NCBI GenBank assembly: GCA_043800905.1
Contig: JAZDMO010000020.1
Coordinates: 1 to 20,661 of the forward strand
Origin: JAHITU01 sp043800905
GTDB lineage: Bacteria > Patescibacteriota > Minisyncoccia > Phycocordibacterales > UBA12079
DNA length: 20,661 nt
Direction of reading: 5' to 3'
Position numbers and translations under genes: made by a program. Positions 12,251-19,195 of this stretch are shown in pieces. Below the pieces are notes generated by a model. That model was not told the DNA's origin and ran no database searches. It saw only the letters and a program-made list of their open reading frames with translations. Position 1 is the first letter of the stretch, and every line of letters begins with the position of its first letter.

Positions 12251-12880
12251 ATGATAATAAATTATAATGGAGTTGAATCTTTTAAAATACAAACAGGTTC
12301 TTTTATTTTGGCTTTTAATCCTGTATCCAAAGATTCAAAATTTAAAACTATGCGTTTTGGTGCAGATACTGTTTGCGTGAGTACTAACCTTCCTGATTTC
12401 AATGGAATTGATCAAAACGATGCTAAAAACAAAGAATTATTAGTTATCGATGGTCCTGGAGAATATGAAACCGCAGGGGTTTTTATTAAAGGTTTTGCTA
12501 CTAAGACAGAGTACGGCGGAAAAAGTTTAATTAATACAATTTATTCTGTTTTGTTGGAAGGAATGACTATCGGTTTTTTGGGGGCTTTGGGAGAAATAAT
12601 CAATGGTGAAATTATTGAGTGTTTAGGTGATGTAGATATTTTGTTTGTGCCAATTGGAGGGGAAGGGGTTTTGAGCGCTTCTGACGCAAATAAATTGGCT
12701 GTTAAATTAGGAGCTAAAATAATTATTCCAATGCATTATGGAGAAGTGGGGGAAAAAGATGCTTTGAAAAAATTTTTAAAAGAAAGCGGAAGTGAAGACA
12801 TCAAAGCTGTGGAAAAATTAACCATTAAAAAAAATGATCTATTAAGTAAGGATGGAGAAGTAATTGTTTTGGAAAGTTAA
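12251..12880 (+). CDS. MBL-fold protein lacking the zinc-binding histidines
   Basis: 209 residues from ATG 12251. A longer frame from 12230 would start upstream of the -10 box and is rejected. It is laid out like the small metallo-beta-lactamase-fold hydrolases (UPF0173/YtkL type). It has the FKIQTGSFILAFNP strand pair near residue 11, GPGEYETAGVFIKG (about 74-87), and the C-terminal IIIPMHYG. The signature loop, expected as SHxHxDHNG, reads STNLPDFNG (44-52): the three histidines are Thr45, Leu47 and Phe50. The early GH is GV. Metal-dependent hydrolysis is therefore unlikely, and a structural or binding role is more plausible. It heads the block with a small membrane protein and gyrA. Confidence 0.8.
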   Translation: MIINYNGVESFKIQTGSFILAFNPVSKDSKFKTMRFGADTVCVSTNLPDFNGIDQNDAKNKELLVIDGPGEYETAGVFIKGFATKTEYGGKSLINTIYSVLLEGMTIGFLGALGEIINGEIIECLGDVDILFVPIGGEGVLSASDANKLAVKLGAKIIIPMHYGEVGEKDALKKFLKESGSEDIKAVEKLTIKKNDLLSKDGEVIVLES

Positions 12881-12914
12881 TTTTTTAAAAAAAAAGATTG
12901 GTTTTGTAAAAAAT

Positions 12915-13178
12915 ATGAGAAGGATGTCAGAAAATCAAAAGAAAATAATTTTACTAACTACTCTTATTTTTTTAATGACAGGGATTTTTTTTCTATGGTT
13001 TCAAAGACTGGAGAGTTCTTTGAAAAATAGGGTGACACAAGAATCTTCTAAAAATATTAAAGCTTGGGGAAAAATTAAGAGTTTAATAGGGATTTTTTTT
13101 GAGGATGTTACTCAGAGTAAAGAAAAAATAGAAATGATAAAAAATGATTTAGTTTTAGATGAAAATATGTTAAAATAA
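12915..13178 (+). CDS. Small single-span membrane protein upstream of gyrA
   Basis: 87 residues if started at ATG 12915; ATG 12924 is also possible and has a weak GAGAAGG in front. A frame from 12864 overlaps the previous gene and is less likely. There is one hydrophobic helix (about residues 11-31, KIILLTTLIFLMTGIFFLWF), then a charged region predicted helical, so it is probably anchored with a soluble tail. Not recognised. It lies 34 nt after the MBL gene and 20 nt before gyrA on the same strand, suggesting co-transcription. Confidence 0.65.
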   Translation: MRRMSENQKKIILLTTLIFLMTGIFFLWFQRLESSLKNRVTQESSKNIKAWGKIKSLIGIFFEDVTQSKEKIEMIKNDLVLDENMLK

Positions 13179-13198
13179 AATGGTAAAAATTAAAATAT

Positions 13199-15682
13199 AT
13201 GGCAAAAGAAAAGGATAAAAAAGAAAAAGAACAAGAAGAACCTGAAAATCTAGAAACCCAGCAAAAGGGTATTTTAATGACAGGAATTTCAGGTGAGATG
13301 AGAAAGTCTTATTTGGATTATGCCATGTCTGTTATCACTTCTCGAGCTTTACCGGATGTGCGAGATGGTTTGAAACCTGTGCACCGAAGAATTCTTTATT
13401 CTATGCACGGTTTGGGTTTGACAGCTTCAGCTAAATTTAAAAAATCGGCGAACGTAGTGGGAGATGTTTTAGGAAAATTCCATCCTCATGGAGACGTGGC
13501 AATTTATGAAACCATGGTTAAAATGGCTCAGCCTTTTGTGTCTAGATACCCTTTGGTAATTGGTCAAGGAAACTTTGGATCTGTTGATGGGGATTCAGCC
13601 GCCGCTCACCGATATACAGAAGCTAAAATGTCAAAAATTTCAGCTGAACTTTTACGAGATTTAGATAAAGAAACCGTTGACTTTGTTCCTAATTATGACG
13701 GAACTAATAAAGAACCTGTCGTTTTACCAACCGTCGTTCCAAATATTTTATTAAATGGAACATTGGGAATTGCTGTGGGAATGGCTTCTAATATTCCTCC
13801 TCATAACTTACGAGAAGTTTGTGAAGCGGTGGTTCACTTGATTGATAACAGAGAGGCTACTACCGATGATCTTTTGAAATTTGTAAAAGGTCCAGATTTC
13901 CCTTTTGGTGGAGTAGCTTTTAACCAAAAAGATATTCACCACGCTTATTCTACCGGTAGAGGTGGAGTAGTTTGTCGAGGTGAAGCTGAAATTATTGAAA
14001 ATAAGGCTGGTAATTTTCAAATCATTATTACCTCGATTCCTTTTAGAGTGAATAAGTCTGATTTGTTAACTAAGATTGCTGAATTACACCGTGATAAAAA
14101 AATTGAAGGAATTAAAGCTTTGCGAGATGAATCTACCAGTGATATTCGAATTGCTATTGATTTAAAAAATAATGCTAACCCACAAAATCTTTTAAATAAT
14201 ATTTATAAATATACCCAATTGGAAGAAACTTTCCATTTTAATATGGTGATGTTAGTTGATGGAGTTCCTCAAACCATGGCTTTGAAATCTATCTTGGAAG
14301 AATTTATTTCACATCGTCAGATTGTGGTGAAAAGAAGAACTGAATTTGAACTAAGAAAGGCTGAAGCCCGTGAACATATTTTGTTAGGGTTAAAAATTGC
14401 TCTGGATAATATTGATGCAATTATTAAATTAATTAAAAAAGCCAAAGATGTTCCTACCGCTCGAATGGAGTTAATGAAACAGTTTAAATTGTCTGAAATT
14501 CAAGCGACTGCTATTTTGGAAATGAAATTACAAAAATTAGCTGGTTTGGAAAGACAGAAAATTGAAGATGAATTGAAAGCTGTTCAGGCTTTGATTAAAG
14601 AATTGAAAGGGATTTTAGGTAGTCCAAAGAAGATTTTAGAAATAATTAAGACAGAACTTAAAGAAGCGATTGAAAGATATGGAGATGAAAGAAGAACTAA
14701 AATTGTTAAACACGGAGTGAAATCATTATCTTTAGAAGACTTGATTGAGGAAGAAGAAAATGTTTTAGTGTTAACTTCTGTGGGTTATGTAAAAAGAATT
14801 AACCCTGATGAATTTAGAACTCAAAAACGAGGAGGAGTTGGTGTGGTTGATTTAAATACCAAAGAAGAAGATTTTGTGACGAAATTTGTGAGAGCAAACA
14901 CCCACAGTGATTTGTTATTCTTCAGTGATAGAGGAAAGGTTTATCAAATGAAAATGTATGAAATTCCGGAAGGTAAAAGAGCTACTAAAGGAAAGTCTAT
15001 TGTTAATTTCTTACCGTTAGAAGGTGAAGAAAAAGTTACTTCAGTTTTGGCAATGCCTAAGGATATTAAAAAAGATGAATTAGCTTTGATGATGGTGACG
15101 AAAAAAGGAACTGTTAAAAAGGTTGATGCTGAAAGTTTTTATAGTGTGAGAAGAAGTGGTTTGATTGCAATTAAATTAGATGCTGATGATGAACTAATTT
15201 CAGCAGATTTCGTGGATAAATCAGATACCATTATTTTGACTACAGAAAAAGGACAATCAATTCGTTTCAAAGAATCTGATGTGAGAGCTATGGGTAGATC
15301 TGCGGGCGGTGTTAGAGGAATTGTTGTAACTAAAGGTGATACTGTTATTGGAGCTTGTGTGATTAAAAAAGAATATAAAAATCCAACTCTTTTAGTGGTA
15401 AGTAGTCATGGTTATGGAAAACAAACTAAATTGAGTGAATATAAAGTTCAAAAGCGAGGTGGTTCGGGAATTAAGACAATTAAAATAACAACTAAGGTTG
15501 GTGATTTAATGGCAGCTAAAGTTATTTTTGAAGAAGTAGAGGATTTTGTGGCTATTTCTAAAAAAGGACAGGTAATAAGATTATCTTTGTCTGAGGTACC
15601 AGAATTAGGTCGTCAAACTCAAGGAGTAAGAATCATGAAATTAAGAGAGGGAGATAGTATTGCATCGTTGGTATGCCTCTAG
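13199..15682 (+). CDS. gyrA: DNA gyrase subunit A
   Basis: Breakage-reunion subunit of the type IIA topoisomerase that introduces negative supercoils with GyrB. It has 827 residues, close to the family norm, with a charged Lys/Glu extension at residues 1-22. The winged-helix domain carries HPHGD (95-99) and catalytic Tyr139 in AAHRYTEAKMSK. A coiled-coil segment (about 380-500) is followed by a C-terminal six-bladed wrapping domain, including QKRGGVG and QKRGGSG, the type of motif called the GyrA box. This favours GyrA over ParC. In the quinolone region, E. coli Ser83 corresponds to Val100 and Asp87 to Glu104. The start is ATG 13199, with no SD; an extended -10 (TG, T, TAAAAT at 13168-13176) lies upstream. 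A strong terminator follows. Confidence 0.97.
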   Translation: MAKEKDKKEKEQEEPENLETQQKGILMTGISGEMRKSYLDYAMSVITSRALPDVRDGLKPVHRRILYSMHGLGLTASAKFKKSANVVGDVLGKFHPHGDVAIYETMVKMAQPFVSRYPLVIGQGNFGSVDGDSAAAHRYTEAKMSKISAELLRDLDKETVDFVPNYDGTNKEPVVLPTVVPNILLNGTLGIAVGMASNIPPHNLREVCEAVVHLIDNREATTDDLLKFVKGPDFPFGGVAFNQKDIHHAYSTGRGGVVCRGEAEIIENKAGNFQIIITSIPFRVNKSDLLTKIAELHRDKKIEGIKALRDESTSDIRIAIDLKNNANPQNLLNNIYKYTQLEETFHFNMVMLVDGVPQTMALKSILEEFISHRQIVVKRRTEFELRKAEAREHILLGLKIALDNIDAIIKLIKKAKDVPTARMELMKQFKLSEIQATAILEMKLQKLAGLERQKIEDELKAVQALIKELKGILGSPKKILEIIKTELKEAIERYGDERRTKIVKHGVKSLSLEDLIEEEENVLVLTSVGYVKRINPDEFRTQKRGGVGVVDLNTKEEDFVTKFVRANTHSDLLFFSDRGKVYQMKMYEIPEGKRATKGKSIVNFLPLEGEEKVTSVLAMPKDIKKDELALMMVTKKGTVKKVDAESFYSVRRSGLIAIKLDADDELISADFVDKSDTIILTTEKGQSIRFKESDVRAMGRSAGGVRGIVVTKGDTVIGACVIKKEYKNPTLLVVSSHGYGKQTKLSEYKVQKRGGSGIKTIKITTKVGDLMAAKVIFEEVEDFVAISKKGQVIRLSLSEVPELGRQTQGVRIMKLREGDSIASLVCL

Positions 15683-15693
15683 AAAAATAAATA

Positions 15694-15730
15694 AAAAAGA
15701 GGGGTTCGGCTTTGCCGAACCCCTCTTTTT
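15694..15730 (+). terminator. Terminator of gyrA
   Basis: Perfect stem AAAAAGAGGGGTTCGGC (15694-15710) with its complement at 15714-15730, loop TTT, ending in Ts. Confidence 0.95.
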
Positions 15731-15792
15731 CTAAATAACTAAATAACTAAACACCTGATGTTATATCTTGTCCACTGTTTATGTTTTGTAAT

Positions 15793-15818
15793 CCGTTTAT
15801 TATTGTTATAATAAACGG
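15793..15818. promoter_or_regulatory. Inverted repeat containing a -10-like TATAAT
   Basis: Perfect arms CCGTTTATTAT and ATAATAAACGG around TGTT. The right arm contains TATAAT (15807-15812), with TTTGTA 16 bp upstream. This could be a promoter covered by an operator, controlling the methyltransferase block. A second AT-rich inverted repeat follows at about 15830-15850. Confidence 0.45.
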
Positions 15819-15898
15819 TAAGGTGGATATTATATTAAGATAATATAATGATGAAAGAGTCTAATTTATAGATTTTTTTATAAAATCTAAATAACTAA

Positions 15899-15927
15899 TC
15901 CGCCTCCGCCAGCTGGTGGATGGCGGA
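15899..15927. repeat. GC-rich hairpin TCCGCC...GGCGGA
   Basis: A 13-bp stem with one bulged base: TCCGCCTCCGCCAG against CTGGTGGATGGCGGA. It stands in AT-rich spacer 16 nt before the methyltransferase start, so it may affect its expression. It has no T-run. Confidence 0.65.
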
Positions 15928-15943
15928 CTAAAAAACTAAAGAT

Positions 15944-16483
15944 ATGGCATTTACAGACCCACAAAACAATATAGATCAATTTGATTTAGACAGGGGAATG
16001 CAGGTGGTTGATTTAGGGGCCGGAACTGGTGCTTATACTCTTGCTGCGGCTAAAAAGGTTGGTCAAGACGGCCGAGTTTTTGCGGTTGAAGTTCAAAAAG
16101 AGTTGTTAAATAAAATATCTCACCTAGCTCTTTCAGAACATATTTTTAATGTGGAGGTTATTTGGGGAGATATTGAAAAACGAGGTGGAACTAAATTGGG
16201 TGAGGCGTCTATTGATGCAGCGATTATTTCAAATACATTATTTCTGGCAGAAGATAAGGTTGGTTTATTAAAAGAAGCATGGAGGATTTTAAAAGATAAA
16301 AGAAGGGTTCTTTTGGTAGAATGGTCTGGACCACATGGAGGCTTGGGACCAATTGAAGGTCACGTGGTTTATCCTCAGGAAGCAAGAAAACTTTTTGAGG
16401 AAAATGGTTTTGTTTATGAAAGAGATATTTTTGCAGGAGATAATCATTACGGAATGGTTTTTAGAAAAGTCTTCAGAAATTAA
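15944..16483 (+). CDS. Class I SAM-dependent methyltransferase
   Basis: 179 residues. Motif I, VVDLGAGTGAYTL (21-33), binds S-adenosylmethionine, and the acidic residue of motif II is in VFAVEVQKE. Motif IV reads IDAAIISNTLF and motif VI VLLVEWSGPHGG. The fold is a small Rossmann methyltransferase of the type that acts on a soluble or membrane small molecule or on protein; the substrate cannot be told. There is no N-terminal extension, and the first 20 residues (FTDPQNNIDQFDLDRGM) are part of the family's lead-in. No SD before ATG 15944. It opens the block leading to the solute-binding protein and the VirB2-like genes, but 130 nt of structured spacer separates them. Confidence 0.85.
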   Translation: MAFTDPQNNIDQFDLDRGMQVVDLGAGTGAYTLAAAKKVGQDGRVFAVEVQKELLNKISHLALSEHIFNVEVIWGDIEKRGGTKLGEASIDAAIISNTLFLAEDKVGLLKEAWRILKDKRRVLLVEWSGPHGGLGPIEGHVVYPQEARKLFEENGFVYERDIFAGDNHYGMVFRKVFRN

Positions 16484-16520
16484 AATAGTCGAAGGCCTAT
16501 AAAGTCGAAAGTCGTAATGT

Positions 16521-16573
16521 AGGAAAAATTGCCCCCTACGGGGGATCACCCGATAGGGTGATAAATTTGTCCT
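16521..16573. repeat. Structured spacer element with two hairpins and an outer stem
   Basis: Two adjacent perfect hairpins: CCCCCTACGGGGG (16532-16544) and ATCACCC/GGGTGAT around GATA (16545-16562). The flanks AGGAAAAATT (16521-16530) and AAATTTGTCCT (16563-16573) can pair imperfectly, giving a three-way junction. No T-run. It may be a palindromic repeat or a structured RNA. Confidence 0.55.
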
Positions 16574-16613
16574 AAATAACTATAAGCTAATAAACTAAAT
16601 AACTAAATAAATT

Positions 16614-17900
16614 ATGACTCAATTTCAAATTATATTAACATCAATTTTTGGAATATTCTTTATTTTAGGTGTTCTTATGTTTGCCAATTTTGGTCCTAAT
16701 AGTTCAACACAATCTATTGGTAATGTGGTTATTTGGGGAACTGTGGAGGATCAATTAATTTCTGCTGTTTTAAACGATTTAGCTGATAGAGATGAATCTT
16801 TTGAAAAAGTGGAATATATTCAAAAAGACGTAGAGAATTTTGACAGTGTTTTAGCTGAAGCTATGTCAGAAGGAAATGGACCCGATATTTTTCTTTTACC
16901 TCAGTCAAAAATTTTAAAACATCAAGGAAAAATTTTACCAATTCCTTTTACAACTTTTCCTCTAAGAGATTTTAAAGATTATTTCGTCGAAGAAGGGGAA
17001 CTGTTTCTTTTAGATGACGGAGTTTTGGCGTTGCCTTTTCTTTTAGACCCTATGGTGATGTATTGGAATCGGGATATTTTTACTCGTTTTGGTTTAGCTA
17101 ACCCTCCAAGTTACTGGGATTCATTTTTTGCTTTTGCGGCTGATGTTTCTGAAAAAGATGAAAATCGAAATATTTTAACTAATGCGGTGGCCTTAGGTGG
17201 TTATAAAAATATTTCCAATGCTAAAGATATTTTGGCTATGCTGATTTTACAAACAGGGAATAAAATCGTAGAAAGAGTCGATGGAAAAGTTGATGTGGTT
17301 TTGAATTCATCGATTGCTAATGAAAACAATGGTCCAGAGTCAGCTTTGCGTTTTTATACAGAATTTTCTAATCCGATTAAAGAAACTTATTCTTGGAATA
17401 ATTCTCTTCCCAATTCTAAAAATGTTTTCTTAGCAGGGGATTTAGCTATTTATTTTGGTTTTGCAAGTGAGTTAGATGAACTTTTATTAAAGAATCCTAA
17501 TTTAAATTTAGATATTGCTTATATGCCTCAAATGAGCGGTTTAAAAAATAATATTACCTTTGGAAATATGTGGGCTTTGGCAATTAACAAAGGCTCTAAA
17601 AATCCAGCCGGAGCTTTTAGAGTAATGACCGCTTTGATTAAGGGAGAAACTTTGTCTATGATGAGTTCTTATAATAAATTACCACCAGTTTCTAGGGTGT
17701 TATTATCTCAAAAGTCTTCTGATGCTTATCAAAGTATTTTTATTAAATCCGCTTTGTCAGCTCGGGCTTTTTTAGATCCAAATCCTGATGATAGTGATTA
17801 TGTTTTTCAAGAAATGGTGGAGTCTGTGACTTCAGGTAGAAGAAAATTGAGCGAGGCTATTTCAAAAGCCGGTATTGAATTAAATGAAATATTAAAATAA
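16614..17900 (+). CDS. Membrane-anchored extracellular solute-binding protein
   Basis: 428 residues resembling family 1 (sugar-type) ABC solute-binding proteins: VVIWGTVEDQLISAVLNDL at the start of the first lobe, then GPDIFLLPQ, LALPFLLDPMVMYWNRDIF, and late in the chain LAGDLAIYFGFASEL with WALAINKGSKNPAGAFRVM. The N-terminus has one hydrophobic helix (about 5-26) but no lipobox cysteine, so it is probably held by an uncleaved anchor. No ABC permease or ATPase gene is adjacent, which is unusual for this family. Next, 4 nt downstream, is a VirB2-like gene, so the two are very likely co-transcribed. No SD at ATG 16614. The ligand is unknown; a sugar or oligosaccharide is only the family default. 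Confidence 0.85.
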   Translation: MTQFQIILTSIFGIFFILGVLMFANFGPNSSTQSIGNVVIWGTVEDQLISAVLNDLADRDESFEKVEYIQKDVENFDSVLAEAMSEGNGPDIFLLPQSKILKHQGKILPIPFTTFPLRDFKDYFVEEGELFLLDDGVLALPFLLDPMVMYWNRDIFTRFGLANPPSYWDSFFAFAADVSEKDENRNILTNAVALGGYKNISNAKDILAMLILQTGNKIVERVDGKVDVVLNSSIANENNGPESALRFYTEFSNPIKETYSWNNSLPNSKNVFLAGDLAIYFGFASELDELLLKNPNLNLDIAYMPQMSGLKNNITFGNMWALAINKGSKNPAGAFRVMTALIKGETLSMMSSYNKLPPVSRVLLSQKSSDAYQSIFIKSALSARAFLDPNPDDSDYVFQEMVESVTSGRRKLSEAISKAGIELNEILK

Positions 17901-17904
17901 ATAT

Positions 17905-18315
17905 ATGTATAAAATAATTTATATTTTTGTATTAATGAGTTTGTATCTTCCGGTTAATGCCGAATCTAGTATTTGGAAAAATATGGGAGATGCTTTGATT
18001 CCTTGTAAACCTCAGTTAGCAAAGAATGGGAGTATTGTAGAAGGAACAGAATGTGGTTTTTATTCTTTGGTGCAAGGCGTTTCTAATGTCATTAATTTTC
18101 TTATTGAACTAGGAATTGTTATTTCTGTTTTAATGTTTGCCTATGCTGGATTTTTGTATATAACAGAAAGAGAAAAAGCTAAAGAAAGAGCTAAGAAAAT
18201 TTTTATGGGTGTGATAATGGGAATGTTTTTTATGTTGGCGGCGTGGCTGATTGTTCAGTTGATTTTGAAAGGATTGGGAGCCGAAGACACCGCTTCTTTT
18301 TTAACTCAACCTTAA
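17905..18315 (+). CDS. VirB2/TrbC-like pilin-type membrane protein 1
   Basis: 136 residues. Signal peptide 1-19 (MYKIIYIFVLMSLYLPVNA), likely cut before ESS. The mature part has two cysteines (in IPCKP and TECGF) that could form a disulfide outside the cell. Two hydrophobic helices (about 57-81 and 96-120) are joined by the basic loop TEREKAKERAKK. This two-helix, short-basic-loop plan is that of VirB2/TrbC conjugative-pilus subunits; similar proteins are common in Parcubacteria, usually without a full type IV secretion system. No VirB4 or other secretion gene is visible here. It is 4 nt after the solute-binding protein and 22 nt before the second copy. No SD. Confidence 0.8.
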   Translation: MYKIIYIFVLMSLYLPVNAESSIWKNMGDALIPCKPQLAKNGSIVEGTECGFYSLVQGVSNVINFLIELGIVISVLMFAYAGFLYITEREKAKERAKKIFMGVIMGMFFMLAAWLIVQLILKGLGAEDTASFLTQP

Positions 18316-18337
18316 TAATTTAATAATTAAAATTAGT

Positions 18338-18697
18338 ATGATTAAAAAGATTTTTAATAAGATTCAGTATGTGATTGTTTTTGGTTTTTTGTGCCTTCCT
18401 TTTACTACCTATGCTGTCCCTATGGACTCTGTAACACTAGATAATCCATTAAGAGGAGTGAATTCTCTTCCTGAATTAATAAATAAAATTATTGATGTGG
18501 TTATTTTACTAGCCACCCCTTTAGCAATATTAGCTATTATTTATTCAGGTTTTTTGTTTGTAAAAGCTCAAGGGAACTCCAAAGGGTTGGAGGATGCAAA
18601 AAACACTCTTTTATGGACTATCATTGGTATTGCTGTTCTTTTAGGAGCGAATATTTTATCCGATATTTTGAGTGGGACAGTTAAGGGTTTACTTTAA
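18338..18697 (+). CDS. VirB2/TrbC-like pilin-type membrane protein 2
   Basis: 119 residues. Signal peptide about 1-26 (ending TTYA, then VPMDS). Two hydrophobic helices: IIDVVILLATPLAILAIIYSGFLFV (about 51-75) and LLWTIIGIAVLLGANILSDIL, joined by KAQGNSKGLEDAKN. It shares the two-helix layout with the preceding protein, but sequence identity is low and it has no cysteine pair. Two different subunits together could form a mixed polymer or a membrane channel; this is inference. No SD at ATG 18338. The block ends at a terminator a few bases downstream. Confidence 0.78.
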   Translation: MIKKIFNKIQYVIVFGFLCLPFTTYAVPMDSVTLDNPLRGVNSLPELINKIIDVVILLATPLAILAIIYSGFLFVKAQGNSKGLEDAKNTLLWTIIGIAVLLGANILSDILSGTVKGLL

Positions 18698-18702
18698 AAA
18701 AT

Positions 18703-18735
18703 AAAAAAAGGCGAACTTTTCAGTTCGCCCTTTTG
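18703..18735 (+). terminator. Bidirectional terminator between the pilin block and the SPFH block
   Basis: Stem GGCGAAC (18710-18716) with GTTCGCC (18723-18729), seven As before and TTTT after. It serves the VirB2-like genes on plus and the anchored protein on minus. Confidence 0.88.
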
Positions 18736-18744
18736 TTTTGGGTT

Positions 18745-19194
18745 TTAGTTTAATGGTAGTGTTTTTTGTAAGGTGTGAAGTACTGTGACCCCCTTGTCAT
18801 CTTTAACCCAACCTTCAAAAACATCTGGAGAAACTTCTTTAAGGAACCATGTTCCAGTTTCACCTGGTTGAGAGTATTCTCCGAATTCATTTTTGGGGCC
18901 CCTCCAAAAATCGACAGTTATCTTTCTTTTTTCGTTGTAGACTTTGAAGGACATACTCCCGTCTGAATTGAAGTTCAACTTTATAACCTTTCCACAACAG
19001 GGTTTTATTTTTTCTGCTGGATCGGTTATACAATAAACCCAAACCGGTTGGTTTTGGATTTCCTCCTGCTTTTCTTTTTCTTTATCAAGTTTTTTTTGCC
19101 TTTCCTCTTTGCTATCACACCCCTTAAATAGAAAAAATAAAATAAATATTATTACTCCAAGAAGACAGAGAACGGTTGTTATTTTATTACTCAT
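18745..19194 (-). CDS. Small anchored protein, possible lipoprotein
   Basis: 149 residues, not recognised. An N-terminal hydrophobic helix (about 5-24) ends at FKGC25, a poor match to a lipobox, followed by a Lys/Glu-rich linker (28-47). The outer part is a small beta-rich domain of about 100 residues. It includes a CC pair (KPCCGKV) and a pattern of short strands ending GTWFLKEVSPDVFEGWVKDDKG, similar in style to extracellular lipocalin-like or single-sheet domains but without a firm family. It is translationally coupled to the SPFH-like gene: its ATG lies 1 nt after that gene's stop codon, and its SD (AGGAGG) is inside the end of that gene. Probable partners, both at the membrane. Confidence 0.7.
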   Translation of the reverse strand: MSNKITTVLCLLGVIIFILFFLFKGCDSKEERQKKLDKEKEKQEEIQNQPVWVYCITDPAEKIKPCCGKVIKLNFNSDGSMSFKVYNEKRKITVDFWRGPKNEFGEYSQPGETGTWFLKEVSPDVFEGWVKDDKGVTVLHTLQKTLPLN

Positions 19195-19195
19195 C

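Noticed and set aside
15701..15727. tRNA T-arm (GGTTCG) signals at 15703 and 9712
   Set aside because: Both are inside rho-independent terminator stems, and no cloverleaf surrounds them.
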